DNA from: Scatophagus argus
Lineage: Eukaryota > Chordata > Actinopteri > Scatophagidae
Assembly: GCF_020382885.2 (NCBI RefSeq)
Contig: NC_058501.1
Location: 15,886,501-15,950,500, forward strand
Length of the DNA stretch: 64,000 nucleotides
Direction of reading: 5' to 3'
Shown: in pieces, positions 1 to 12,423 of the stretch
Layout of the letters: each line of letters starts with the position of its first letter
Position numbering within the stretch: position 1 is the first letter of the stretch
Position numbers and translations under genes: made by a program
Notes under the pieces: generated by a model
Seen by the model: only the letters and a program-made list of their open reading frames with translations
The model's database searches: none
What the model was told of the DNA's origin: nothing

Positions 1-2
1 TA

Positions 3-248
3 GAACTGAAGCAACTGGTTGGAAGAGCAAAACGTGACACTGCAGTCACCGAAAATCTTGTAGCTAGTGATGTGAGTGTACAGAATGCAGCATTATACTG
101 TACATGTGGTTTGTTAGAGTCTTTGGAGACTGTGGAAAAAATGATGTCATCAACTCACGAATGTAATCCAAGAACCGTTTGGGTGCTTGGCGTTCTGCAG
201 CGAGGCATCGAGAGGAGTGACATCAGATTGACCAGAGGTCACAAATAA
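3..248 (+). CDS. C-terminal coding end of an unassigned plus-strand gene (partial)
   Basis: One frame is open from base 3 to a TAA at 246-248, giving 81 residues without an intron; the other two forward frames stop early. The peptide begins ELKQLVGRAKRDTAV, continues through a helical stretch (VQNAALYCTCGLLESLETVEKMM) split here as VQNAALYC and TCGLLESLETVEKMM, and ends GIERSDIRLTRGHK. I do not recognise the family. It is followed by about 1.65 kb of AT-rich sequence ending in a polyadenylation signal, as expected for a terminal exon. Bases 1-3 read TAG, so the exon could begin at base 4 after a splice acceptor, or coding may run in from outside the window. By human synteny a gene near mrps21/ciart/aph1a could lie here, but the residues match none that I can recall. 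A chance open frame is possible. Confidence 0.5.
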   Translation, partial: ELKQLVGRAKRDTAVTENLVASDVSVQNAALYCTCGLLESLETVEKMMSSTHECNPRTVWVLGVLQRGIERSDIRLTRGHK

Positions 249-1905
249 CTTATCTTGTCATGCTGTGGATAAGATGTTGTCTGCCCGGTCCTCAACGGCA
301 AACTGATGGAGTCATGAAAATCCAAGGAAGACCAGCTGGAGGACAAAAAAAAAAAGAGGACAACTCAAAGACCTCTGACTCTCGGGTCCCACAGTTAATT
401 TATTCATGTGTAGATCGGACACTGCATTTATTTATTGTTTGTATTTATTTATTGGGCAGCTGAATATCGCCTGCTGTGCGCCTGCATAGTTTGGCTTACA
501 ATTTGTTTGAGGCGATCGTGAAGATGCTGTTGACTCTTTGTGGTTTTTATTGCTATCATGAGGGGGGAAAACGAAGGAAGTGAAACCTCATGATCTTATG
601 ATTCGACTATGGGACTACTGTGCCTTTTACCAAATAGGATGTGTTCAGAAAAGCATTTGGTGCTTTCCGTGCATTCATACTGCGTTTTGATTGTTTGCTC
701 TTGTTTCACAAAACCAGTACGCATTCAGTCACGAAAGCCTACATGTAGTCATTTTCATCTCGCTTCAAAATTTACACACAAAACCCAACAGTATCGTCAA
801 CCATCTATCTGCTGCTTAAAAAGGTCCAGCTCTAGTATTCCAACATCTACAGCTAATCTGCCTACATCACTAACTTTTACACACACAAACAGCGGTGGCT
901 ACTTTTTGTCATGTAGTATTAAACTGTAGCCTTTCTTTGGGTTCTGATCAGCAGAGGAACAGACTGGACTGCACTTATAGCTGGTGCTCTTGAAAACTTG
1001 AAAAAGAAAACAGAGAAAATATAAATGTCTTTTTTTGCACCACCCTCTACTGCTGCTAATGTACTAATTCCAGTTCCAGTCCAATTTAGATATTTGATAG
1101 GAGACTCCATCTTTATTTGGACATCTGCTCCCAATAAATGTAGGAGGGGGGGTTTGTCGATGTGATTGGATTTACCTATACTGCAAAAATATTGTAAATA
1201 TTTAGACTAAAATATTTTTAAATTGGTGAGTGGTTCATTCACTATTTCGATAAATGGAGAGGGGTGGAGGTGGGGGGGTGATATCCCCGTACCAGACTCC
1301 CCCCAAAAGAGCACCACGTGTGAACACAGAGCCACTGGCAGCCTCCATGTTACTGCCTCTGTCTGTGGAGGAAGGAGTGTACAAACCTTCAGCCACAGAC
1401 CCAGAGCCAGGCAGCCGTACCCAATCCCGTCTCCAGACATGACGGTCCGTATGTGCCAGACGCTGATGAGAGGCTGGGGGTGTCCTCCACCCGACTCCTG
1501 TTTTTATACGGTTGCGGTATGACAGAGAAACCAATTGCACTTATTTTTCATCGTTCATGTCCTTTTATTCATGTATGTTTTCTACTGCAGCGACCACTGC
1601 TGATTGGTCAGAAATTTGTCTTGTTTATTTTAGTTGCCTTTCTCTTCTTGAACTGTACAAGCTGACTGTAGTGCCCCCCCTCCCGTCCCACCCCTCGCCT
1701 CCCCTCCCCCACTCTGCTGCATTCGTCTGCCCTTGCCCTCTCTCCTTCATCTCCTTCAATCCTGTTAGTATCTTTTCTTTCTAGAATAAACTGTCTCTCT
1801 TTCTCTCTCACCCCATCTTTACATGATATTTCTCTTCTGGCTACTTTTTCAATAACGATGAAATGGAAGAAATCTTTTAATAAATGACACATTTTTGAAA
1901 GTTGA
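249..1905 (+). other. Probable 3' UTR of the upstream gene
   Basis: After the TAA at 246-248 all frames are interrupted and the sequence is AT-rich with short C- and G-runs. It holds a first AATAAA at 1785-1790 and a second at 1879-1884. The second is followed about 30 bases later by a GT-rich stretch (gtgtgcctgttttt) typical of a cleavage/polyadenylation downstream element. The 3' end is placed near 1905 by inference. Confidence 0.45.
1879..1884 (+). terminator. Polyadenylation signal AATAAA
   Basis: Canonical hexamer with a GT-rich element starting about 25 bases downstream. It probably ends the transcript whose coding end is at 3-248. An alternative AATAAA lies at 1785-1790. Confidence 0.5.
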
Positions 1906-3104
1906 ACTGTGTGCCTGTTTTTATTTATTATTTGGTGCATTTGTGTTCACACATTTGTATGCTTTTTGCATACTTATATATTTAATATAATGTGCGACAA
2001 AGTAAGACTCGACTCGACTTTGGAAGGCAGCTCTCAGTAAACAGATGTGTGACTCAATGGGGTGCAGCTTTACAGACTACATTTATAAGTGTGTGTTTGC
2101 ATGTGTGTATGTGTGGGTGGGGGGTGATGAAGGGAAGGAGGGGCAGCAGGGTGTGAGACTACAGCCTCAGTAATCTGACTGGCAGTAGTGGGGGGGCTGG
2201 CTGATCCTCCAACCAGCTGCTGCTACCGAATGCAAACACGACTTTAGCTCATATGTGAGTTCATGCATGTCGGTTGTTTATTTTGTGAGATCACAAGTAG
2301 TAAAAAGCTCCTGTAGGTAGCAGAGAAGATCTTGCCGTGGTTGTGTCTGTACATAGAATAAAATGTCATGTAAAGGTGCTATCTAAAATTATGAAAGTAA
2401 AAGCCAAAAAAATCAGAGGCCCCAGTCTGCTGTCTGAATCCACACATGGTGACTTCAGTCCCTCTAAGAAAAATCAAAGGGTGAAACTTAACCTCGATGT
2501 TTCCTGAAGTATCCTGCTGAAGCCCATTAAACTCCTCTGTGTTGCCAGTGATGCATTTATGTATACAACAAAAGAAAAAGCTAGTGGATGCACACTGGGT
2601 GCCAATTAATTTTAATATTATGTAACATAAATTAATGTGATTTTATGCTGTAAATCTTTGGTGAAAATGAGGGAAGCTGTAAAGAAAAAGCTATGTACTA
2701 CTAATGTGAGGATTTGCTGCTTTTTTTTGTTTTGTCTGAGTGTGAGCTGAGTGTTTTGGGGTTTTTGACTGATGGTTAATCAAATAAATTAATGATCAGC
2801 TTCTTCTGGAGTTTTCACTATGTTTGACTTTTTATAGGTGAAATTTGGATTTGGTAATTTGGAGATGAACAAAAGATACTTGATGAACAAAAATCTTGAG
2901 TTGCTGCTCTGATGTTGTATATTTAATCAAACAGAAGTCTAATTTTACTCAAAATCCTGAATTAAACATACTGAGACAAGCACCATTTTCTCGCAGCTCC
3001 AACATCACACCCATGGATGCTGCATGCACATGGACACGAGTGTGGCAAATTTTAAGAGGGTGTGGTTGATTTCTCCCTGCTCAACCGGGATGAAAGCACC
3101 CATG

Positions 3105-3107
<3 letters not shown>

Positions 3108-3147
<40 letters not shown>
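3108..3147. repeat. (CA)n microsatellite
   Basis: About 20 uninterrupted CA units followed by imperfect units to 3160. Open frames crossing it on either strand are low-complexity artefacts. Confidence 0.9.
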
Positions 3148-3152
<5 letters not shown>

Positions 3153-4050
3153 AGATACACATGCGTGTGCCACTCCCCGCCGCACGCTCTGACACACTGA
3201 CTGGCTGATTTTGTGATGGGTCTGTCTCTGACACACTGACTGTGCTACGTTACAACAACAGAGACCGCCCTCCTTCCCTCCCTCCTTCCTCGCCTCCCCC
3301 TGCCTCCCTCTCGGCCCCCCCTTGTATCCATGCAGTTTTTAGCAGAGAAGCCCTTGCCCTCCATCTCCCCCTTCCACCGCTACTACCCCTCCACCCCTTC
3401 CTCCTCTGGAGGATGGAAATGAGGGGCAAGAGGAAAAGGACGAGGAGAGGATGTGTGGAGGGCACAGGGAGGAGACCTTAGTCAGTTTTGGGGAACATGG
3501 AGGACATTTGCTGTTTTTCTCTTTTGTTTTCAATAACAGTGTATTCTTTTTCCTTTATCTCCACCCATTTATTTTGTACTTATGTGGTTTTCCTTTTAGC
3601 TTCTACATGTTTTTTGAAAAAAGTTTTATAGCCTCTCTACATTACAGCCCGGTTAACATGATGTATTTGTAATAGTCTACATTACACCACACAGTCAGCA
3701 GAAGGATGAGAAAAATCATTGTTATTGCATCATAAAAGTGCTCAGTTGTTCTCTGTCCAGCAAGCGTGTGTTGGATTAATTGAGCACGTGTGTCCGTGCA
3801 TCAATAGGATTGCACATAATGAACTTACTGCCCCTCTTAGCTCGTTGATGTGTAGGTTTTAATTGTGGTTCCACATTCCCTTATTGGTTTTAACAAGTTA
3901 ATGATTTAAGTGTCCAGTTCTGCTGCATGTGCCGAAGGGAATGACACAATGAGGTGCTTATTCACTTATTTCTAAACTCCCCTCCCCCATAATTCACTCA
4001 CTGCATTCCCAGAAAACTCACGTGAGGTGAAGACACACTGACTTTACAAC

Positions 4051-4076
4051 CACACACACACACACACACACACACA
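4051..4076. repeat. (CA)n microsatellite
   Basis: Thirteen CA units, with a second short CA-rich stretch at 4086-4104. Confidence 0.85.
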
Positions 4077-6017
4077 TGATAGGAACACACACACATACCC
4101 ACACAGAGTTCTTACTCACCCCAGGTCCTCAGGGGTTTTAGTGCCAACTCGTCCCAAAACAGCCTCGGTGCTCATTAAAATTGCACAGTGACCAGCGCTT
4201 TGATGGAAATCTGAGCTACTTCGAAGTCACATCTTCTCTGCTGGAAATCACAAAGATGGGCCTTGACGCTGCTCTGCCCACCATCTGTGGTCCCCATCAC
4301 CGTGATGTCACTAACAGGGGACATGGTAAACAGACAGAGATACGTGGACTACATTTTCAAGGACGCACGTGTACCTCATGACATCGTGTGCGCGATATTT
4401 GGGGCATGGCCGAGCTACAGGCGAATAACATCCTCATCAGTTTCTTTGGCCTGAATGTGTTCTCGGGAGGTTGCCGGTGATGACGCCATCTTACACGACT
4501 GCTCAATTATTCAAGAACAGTGAGTGAAAGGGAGACACCGTGTAGGATATACTGAAGACAAAAAAAAGAAAGGTGCGTAAAGATGCAGAGTTCAGGGGCA
4601 CCATGAATGAGAAAAAAGAGAGAGATGAAAGCTTATGCTCTCAGTGGACGGCTTGGGGTTTCGTACTGCACGTGCACTCAGACAGTGAAACACACACTGA
4701 GGTCCTAGCAGCCCGTGTGTGAAGTAAAGACAGCAGAGTCCCCTGAGATTTCATCTTCCAAGATGATTTACAGCCCCTGTCAGATACAATGAAATAAAAC
4801 TGGGTCACCACAATGAAATATATCATAACCACACACTTGATGAATCAAAACGCCATGTGAGGGGAACATAGGGAATATTTTAAAGTCATAAATTATGCAC
4901 TTATGTAATATTTATAGCACAGCAATAATGCACATTAATGCACTCAGCTGACATCACGTTTCAATGTGGTATGTTGAGGATGTCGGGCCAAATTGTTCAG
5001 CAAATGAGGGGACACTTGTGAGAGACTCAACAAACGGTGCTTTGCTGATATTGGGCAAGGATTAACTGCAGACTAAATGCCTGGCATTCCAGTAATACAG
5101 TATAATGGACAGATTCATACAGCTTTTACCACACATACACCCATGATGCTGTTTTACACTTTTTGTAGCTGCACAGAGAAGTAGAAGTCATTCCTTGTCA
5201 ATGTGACTCAGAACATATGTGTATCTGTGTGTGTGTTTATACACATTTTGCTGTAATTGTGGGGACAAATATCTGTTGACACAGTCACATTATGAGGACC
5301 CGTCTTACTTACGGGGACAAAATGCAAGCCTCCACAACATAAATCATCAAATATTTGGGTGAAGACTTGTTTAAGCTTAGGTTGAGGTTAGGATTTGGTT
5401 TAGGCAAGTAATGTTTATTGTTATGGTCAGGTGGTGGTTAAGCCTCCAGGAAATGTATATAAGTCTATGTAATGTCCCCACAAGCGATGGAAACACAACT
5501 CTGTGTGTGTGTCCCCGTGTGATCCAGTGTGTGTATTGTTGTTCTCTGTGTACTTGTATAGAAATATCTGTGGTATTGTCATATTATGTGCTGAGGTGTC
5601 ATTACATAATAGAGTTGGCTGTGGAGAGAGGGAGGCGGGGGCCAGACAGTACATGTGAGGTGCCAGTGAGGAATTCAGGTGGATCACGGGTGGTGGTGGA
5701 GGTAGCTGGATGGGTAAATGTGAGTGAGTGTGTTGTTTATAGCCTGCTTATCAGTTCGTTACAACCAGATTGCAGCATTACTCTTGTGTATATTTAAACA
5801 GATTGTTCTACTAAAATTAAGATCAGATTTGGAGTGGGAATTACCCGACTGATACGTTGGCTTTATATGTAATATTAATCTTTATTCTTTATTTTAGATT
5901 CAACTTTATTGTCATTACACATGTACAAGTACAATGCAACGAAACGCAATAGTAGCAGTAAAATGACTGCTTAATCAATATGTCAATCACCAGAAAATGA
6001 TTTATATTAATATAAAT

Positions 6018-6285
6018 TGCGTGGATCAGCGGTTACGGTGTCGGACCCGTAACCGGTGGATCGCTGGTTCGATTCCCCGTACTGGTGTCCATGGCTGAGG
6101 TACCCTTGAGCAAGGTACCTAATCCCCACTGCTCCCCGGGCGCTGCACGCGGTCGCCCACTGCCCCGGGTTTGCTGTGTGTGTGTGCACGTCACTTGGGT
6201 GGGTTAAATGCAGAGCACGAATTTCGTGCAGAGCATGAGTTCCCTCCAATGACGAAATATGTCACTTTCATCATCTTTCATCTTT
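6018..6285 (+). mobile_element. tRNA-derived SINE copy
   Basis: The element starts GCGTGGATCAGCGGTTACGG, with an A-box-like promoter at about 6021-6033 and a B-box GGTTCGATTCC at 6066-6076, spaced as in a tRNA-derived SINE head. The body carries the motif CCTTGAGCAAGGTACC followed by CCCCACTGCTCCCCGGGCGC, widely shared by fish SINEs. A TCATCTTTCATC-type simple tail ends near 6285. A related body motif occurs in the copy at 50161-50512. It is not a functional tRNA gene because the 3' half does not fold into acceptor and T arms. Confidence 0.75.
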
Positions 6286-9122
6286 TTCATCATCTTTTAT
6301 TAAAAAAAATCTGGCCTGCTGACAAAACAAAATCTGAAGGGACACAATGAATGATTATTTCCATTATTTATTAATCTACTAATTATATCCTTGTCTATTA
6401 TATTGGTCACATGGTTTATAGAATGTCTGCAACAAATTAACTGGGTGATAATGTCCTAAAATGTCTTGTTTTGTCCAACCAGCAGTACAAAATGCAAAAA
6501 TATTCTGTTCACTACCATAGACGAGCAGCAAATGTTCACATTTTAAAAGTCGGAGCTACAGTTTTTTTCAACAACGTTACTTTAAAATTACAATTAATGG
6601 ATTATCAAAACAGCTGTTGATTAATTCTCTGACTAATCAACCTTCAGCTCCAGACGTCACCCTGGGCTCACAGAAGCTGTGGACACAATTTTTCACAATT
6701 TCCTTTCAAAGTTTTGCAGGTGGAAATATTTTTTCTTACAGAGTTGTTACAGAGTTGCAGCCTAATTCTCTTTTACAGTATATGCTCCTTAGTCACATTT
6801 CTTGTGGTGCTTTGATTCTGTCTGTACTTTAAAAAGGTCACAGAGTGAACTGGATGCAGAGTTGTGTTTCTATACACAAAGACACTGGTGGTGGTGGAAA
6901 AGGCTCATATTTAATATCCATAAAAAAAATAAGTGTCGCTAAATGAAAGGTTTCCTTTAAGATACCAGATATCCATATCAGACAGCAATCTGGGTTACTG
7001 CAAGCTATGTAGACACTCAGTCTAGCTATTCAAATAACATGGTCTGCAGTGTGCATGTAAACAGTGAGTATCGTGGATGAGTGAGTGAAAGCCAGGCTGT
7101 AAATTGCGGTGGTTGTGTCCTCGGTGAATCAGCATATGACGAGGTTGATGATGGGGCTGTGCTGTTTAGTAGGAGTAATTGGATGTAGTCACAATGAATG
7201 GCTGACTTCTTGATGATAGTCTTAACTGTGCAGAAACATGTCTGGTAAACTATAATATCCCACATGTACACACTTTCGTCCAAACACTGGAGGATTACAA
7301 GCAACATTAGCACTGTGAGTGGAATCACGGACGTGAACTGTTGTTGTTGGGGCGAGTCTGGCAGCCTGATGTAGCCTCAGGCTCAGCACTGCATTCATAC
7401 ACACACACTGCACTCAGTTGACCCACATCATGCAAAGATAGAGAAAAAAATGAGGGGGTGGACCTACAGGGGAAGGAAATAGAGCTCGCCAAATACTCCC
7501 ATGTTTGTACCAGGGGGGTGGCTTTCGTGACTAATCTGTGCTTAGTTGGGTATCAGTTAGGCACTGTTTCAGAGTGAGTTGTGATAAAAGAAGATAAAGA
7601 TTGGACTCTTGTAAAGTCTGGAGCCATAACCCTTTGGGGGAAATGGAAAGTAATCAACTACACCACAGTTTCCTGTAGTTTTTCTATTCATTTTCTGGTT
7701 AATAGATAGAAATAATAACTTAAATGCGTTTAATAAATCAACTTTGTAACAGCAAACAATGACTTTATGTTTGCAGACAACTTTTAAATCAGAGGGATGA
7801 TAATTAGATGTAATTAATTATTAATTATTGGTACACATCAACAATTTAATTTTGGCTGGTAAAATTTAACATCTTAATTATTGCTGTCACGAAACATTGA
7901 AATTCACGCATCACCGTGCCTGAGGTGGTTTCACATGATTATGGCAAATAAGCACCCATCACAAAAATAGACCAGATGATAATTAGAAATTAAAATGTCT
8001 TGAATTAAAAAAAGAAAAAAAAGAAAAGACCATGGCTCATGTGTTTCTCAGTCTTGGTCGTGGTAACCCTCCTGCACTGCATGTTTTAGATGTGCCCCTG
8101 CTGACACATTTGATTCAAATGAATGGATTGTCATCAGGCTTCTGCAGAGCTTCACGACGAGCTGATCAAACGAATCAAGTGTACTGTAAGGGAGAAATGT
8201 CTAAAATATGCAGGGCAGTCCCTAGAAAAATGTCAGGGTATAAGATGTTCATTCTGCATCAGGGCTCAAACTCACAAACTTAGACGTCATGGACACGTCA
8301 TGATCTTGTTGAACTACCTGCCAAGTTAGAAACCAAAGATGGATTCACAGTTTTGTTATGAAATCAGCAGGGATACGTTCAAAGACAGATTTCTATTGTC
8401 ACAAATTCAGCGATTGAGAAAACATTCTGAGAGTGTGTGTACTCTCTTTTGTGTACTAGACAACAAAGAGATGTCTCTGACTGATCGCTCATATGCAACA
8501 AATTGGTGTTTAAAGATGATTTATTTTCTATTCCACTGCAATAGTTTTTGTGAGGACAGAATTCACAATAAAAAATCAGTCAAACATTCAGTTTTAAGGA
8601 ATTGGCCTACATTTTGGTCAAAATTACAAAGTGGCAAAGCATCCACAATGAGACGACGACCCGATACTCACCCTGCTGTTTACATGTGCTGCAGCACTCA
8701 TACGTCACTCCATTGAGATTCCATTAGCCTCCAGGCAGATGTTGCTTCAGACCGACTTACCAACTTAATTAAGTAATCTAATTTAAATGCATAGCCAACA
8801 ATATATTCACACACATCATCCCTTTAGTTTATCCTTTTATTTAAGGGTAATTATTTTCTCAAGCATTCTGGCATTTCACAGCATGTGTGACAAAGTTTTA
8901 CATGTTTTTTTATACTTTGATGAGGTTAGTATACTCCTTCTGTGTGTTTAGTGCAGTTGAAGTTACCACCTGCAGAATTTTAGTTAGGAGCCTGCAGTTA
9001 TGTCTACTCAATTACTGACATTAAGAACAGTTTTGAAGTCCTTTATGTTACATGAGTGTTTTCTAGCTTAAATTTCTACTGGGAGGTAATGCACAGTGTG
9101 TGGGAAAGACTTAATTATAGAG
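6286..9122. other. Intergenic spacer, no gene seen
   Basis: AT-rich, apparently mostly unique sequence. Open frames at 8032-8283 and 8339-8716 lack family resemblance and conserved splice sites, so I do not call them genes. Confidence 0.45.
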
Positions 9123-9784
9123 TCATGCAGAAATAATCCCTCCATCATCACTCGAGATTAAAAGTGTGTGGTGGTATCTGTATACAGGGGCGTAGCACCC
9201 CTTAGCCCCCTCCCTTTCCAAACCAGCTAACTTCATCTTACCGAATGCTTGTTCACCCTCAGCAACGCTTACTGGCAGGGTGCAGAAAAGCCTTATTCCA
9301 ATGCATATTTCCCCCAAAATGCTTTGGAACTGTATGTCATATATGGCATCATGTATCACTTTCAGGTGCAGCATTTCATCCTCAAATGCAGCTTTTAGAT
9401 CATGTGGATCTACTCTTGTCAGACACCGACATGATAGTTTTATCTGTTCCTCTGACATGCCTGCAAACTTCAGAATTGGTGTGAAAGTTTCACATATGGT
9501 GGCTGTGGTCTGGAATCTAACACTCAGATCACTGATAATGCTATCTAATACAACAAAAAAAAAACCTGGTTTCTGAATTTATTTGCTGCATTCTCTTTAG
9601 ACACACAACTCTCATCAAAAATATGTTTCCTTTTCCGTGTCCGTTTCTCTTCGCTCCGAAACTGAGCAGGGATCTCCATGCCTTGAGTTACTAAGCAGGC
9701 TTTGGCAAGAAGGGTGTGCCAGTCATTACGCATTGCTTGCATTTCCTCCTTTAGTGCCTTAATGTTTGCAGCCTCAATATCCAA
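9123..9784 (-). pseudogene. Decayed hAT-type transposase, C-terminal part
   Basis: Read on the minus strand, 9784 to 9545 gives a stretch (NIKALKEEMQAMRNDWHTLL) followed by a basic KRTRKRKHIF segment, and 9458 to 9123 gives FCTLPVSVAEGEQAFGKMKL. The latter matches the C-terminal hAT dimerisation motif (FCTLPVTVASGERSFSKLK-type). The intervening bases read ISDLSVRFQTTATICETF in the second frame, so the pieces belong together. They are separated by a frame change at an A/T homopolymer at about 9551-9561. The N-terminal zinc finger and most of the RNase H-like catalytic core are absent, and after the dimerisation motif the frame runs into unrelated sequence. This is a dead fragment of the hAT lineage whose domesticated relatives include ZMYM-type proteins. 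Confidence 0.75.
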
Positions 9785-9884
9785 AGAAATATTCCCTGAA
9801 GAATCTGATTTCTATTTTCAATGCACTGTAGTACCTTCACCCACACAGTCAGTAAAACAAATGCACCAAGGGCTTAGCTTTTGA

Positions 9885-11018
9885 GACCTTTTGGCTATTT
9901 AGCCTTCACCTTAGGTTTGGCTGTAGTTGATTATTGTGAGCTTGGATGTGTTCGTTTAATGGATTGTCTGCATTCAAAGCAGTGTGTGTAACTCATGCTA
10001 TTTCATTTTTCATCATGTGCTTTAACATTAAGGGCTGAACAAACCTTTTCTTGAAAAAAAAGGTAAACATCTGGTTGCCTACTTTCTGCTTTCTCTTCTC
10101 TCTCCTTTCTCTTCTGGTAGCCTGACTTGATCTTTGAAAGAGACATGCTGCTGCAGCTCAGATCTCAGGGCCCTGTATGTGAGTTGCTTAGTTACATTTT
10201 GCTAGCCCTTCAGGTGGAATGAACCGTATTGCAATTTTGCAAGGGTGGTGCAGGTAGTGTCAAACATTTAGATAAAAGAAAAAAATATTCAAAAGTTTAC
10301 AAAAGCCCCAGGCCTCCTCATCCTTGGGGCGCCGGTACACCTGTCCCTTTTGTCCCCCCACTTCGACGCCGGTGCTTGCATTTGTGAGTTCTATACATTA
10401 CACATGTATTATGGTAGGCATATGAAACACGTAGATGCAGGTTAATAAGTTACTGCGATTTGTCTGTATTTTCGGGCCAGGTCATAAATCCGGGAAGAGC
10501 ATTATTAGAACACAACTGTGATATTTTTAACATCTGAACATACGCAGAAGAAATGTTATTCTGTTGCACTCAGGGGTGGTTGTCACCAAAATGTTCCTCT
10601 GGATTCAGTGATTCAATGTTATCACACCTGTTGTGTTTCCATCAGAAGCACTTTGAATTAGGAGCCTGTAAGGTCACACTTGTCCCACTTGTCTCTCAAG
10701 ACGTGTGTTTCTTCACATACTTTAGATATGCTGAGCAAGAAATGGTGACAATGCATTTTTTTTCCCTGCATGAGTAGTCTTTACAATTTTTGTACTTTGC
10801 AAGTTCTACATGTAAATGGAAGCATCCCACAAATGAGTCATCTGTATATCATTTATGACTTTAAAACACTGATGTTTTACCAGAAATTTTTGGGGAAAAT
10901 TCAGACCATTAGCAGCAGGTCAAATAATGATTCATTTATTTCACAAATATGATGATTTTGGACTGCACTTGAAACTAGCGCTCTTCAAAAATTACAATCA
11001 GTGATAGAAAAGCTTCTT
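9885..11018. other. Intergenic spacer, no gene seen
   Basis: AT-rich sequence. A GC-rich patch at 10310-10375 ends in a CACCGGCGT-type motif on the minus strand, resembling CAGGGGCGT at 9185. These may be degenerate outer ends of the same hAT element, but flanking 8-bp duplications do not match. Confidence 0.35.
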
Positions 11019-11020
11019 AT

Positions 11021-11026
11021 TTTATT
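11021..11026 (-). terminator. Candidate polyadenylation signal of the Pim-like kinase
   Basis: TTTATT on the plus strand, AATAAA on the minus strand, about 295 bases beyond the kinase stop codon. The intervening 3' UTR would contain the (GA)n tract at 11179-11212. Other candidates may exist further downstream. Confidence 0.35.
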
Positions 11027-11174
11027 TTTCATTAAAAAAGGCATTACATTTGGTGAGTTTTTCACTACTGTAAAATCCAAGTTCAGTTCAAGTTTCCAGT
11101 TATTGTGGGTGGGGGGATCTAGCAGGGCACACAGCTGACAGTAGTGAGGTGGGCTCCAAGGTATGCCCTGCAGC

Positions 11175-11178
<4 letters not shown>

Positions 11179-11212
<34 letters not shown>
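11179..11212. repeat. (AG)n microsatellite
   Basis: Seventeen AG units, probably in the 3' UTR of the minus-strand kinase gene. Confidence 0.9.
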
Positions 11213-11214
<2 letters not shown>

Positions 11215-11318
11215 AACAGGGTCCAGAGCAAAGAATGGACTTACAGGACTACGTCCTGCCATGTGATAATCTCAGTGCTGTTAGTGTGTCCTGCACTGAG
11301 ATTATGTGGATGTTGTGC

Positions 11319-12376
11319 TTATAAGATTGCAAGATGGCTCCGTAGCTCCTCCAGGGTGATTCGCAACTGAGGGTCTCTGGCCAGACACGTAGACAGCAAG
11401 ATCCTGAGATCTGGAAAACGAGAGAAATCGAGATGAAAGGTTTTAGTGGCAAGTGATCCAGTGGGAAAAAAAAAACAAAAAGATCTGGTGAATCAAGAAG
11501 AATTTCCCTTCAGGGATAAATAAAGGTATTTCTGATTCTGGTGTTGTGAGTGTGTTTCTCACCTATGCACAATGCACCGTTAAACTGGATGCGTTTGCTC
11601 ATGAACTTCTCGGTGGTAAAGGGCACATGACCGCTCAGCAACGAATAGAACAGCACGCCAAGCTGCCAGACAGTGGTGGGACGGGCCATATATTTCCGAC
11701 ATTCAACCCACTCCGGAGGAAAGTATGCACGGGTGCCTAGTACACACATCAACAGAGCAATGGAGGGAAAAGACAGAAAGGGATGATGAGGATCTTTGTT
11801 TAAACATGAAAATCATTATTTCAGAGATTGGCAAATGACTGAAGAGCACAAGCCAGATATCATACCACAAAAAGTACTGTGAGGCATCTCAGTGGATAAG
11901 CTGCCACAGCCAAAGTCGATTATACGAACTCTGGGTACTCCGTTGTTCAGCTGAACCAGGACGTTTTGTGACTTGATGTCCCGGTGAAAGACACCCTTCG
12001 AGTCCATGTCGATGGCCGCGTCCACCAGCTGTCTCATGATCATCTGAGAGAGACAGAATTGGAAGAGAATGTCAGGAAAAAATGATCTCTTGAACAACAC
12101 AGCAATGAAAAATGTAGCAGTAATGTATCATAAGTTCTCTATGTGTTTTATGGAATCTGAAATCTGATCTTCCTGTAAGGGCCCAGTTAAACAAACATCT
12201 AATGAATAAACAATTCAAATGTTTAGTCAGAAATCATTTCATTTGAATGGAATCACTGAAATCAGTGGATTGCTGCTCTTGTAGGGTTTAAACCAAATCA
12301 AACGAGCTGATGGCAGGTGTGCCAAAAAAAATGCTTTAGTGGACACTCATGACGTTTTATCAAGTCTGGATTTTGG

Positions 12377-12423
<47 letters not shown>

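Larger units (their letters stand above)
1906..6017. other. Intergenic spacer, no gene seen
   Basis: No splice-consistent open frames or recognisable protein similarity on either strand. Contents: CA microsatellites at 3108-3147 and 4051-4076, a pyrimidine-rich block at about 3266-3325, four CACGTG E-boxes between 3785 and 4674, and a short stretch at about 5894-5945 (actttattgtcattacac) that resembles the terminal part of a dispersed fish repeat. Confidence 0.5.

Noticed and set aside
4181..4454. Overlapping short plus-strand frames near the E-box cluster
   Set aside because: Two frames of about 65 codons with no similarity I recognise; kept only as a possible regulatory region.
6018..6090. 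Possible tRNA gene from the A- and B-box
   Set aside because: The A and B boxes belong to a SINE head; the acceptor and T-arm pairing are absent and the sequence runs into a known SINE body.
8339..8716. 125-codon plus-strand open frame (MDSQFCYEISRDTF...)
   Set aside because: No recognisable motif, no splice partners, no nearby promoter or polyadenylation context; length is within chance for a 64-kb window.
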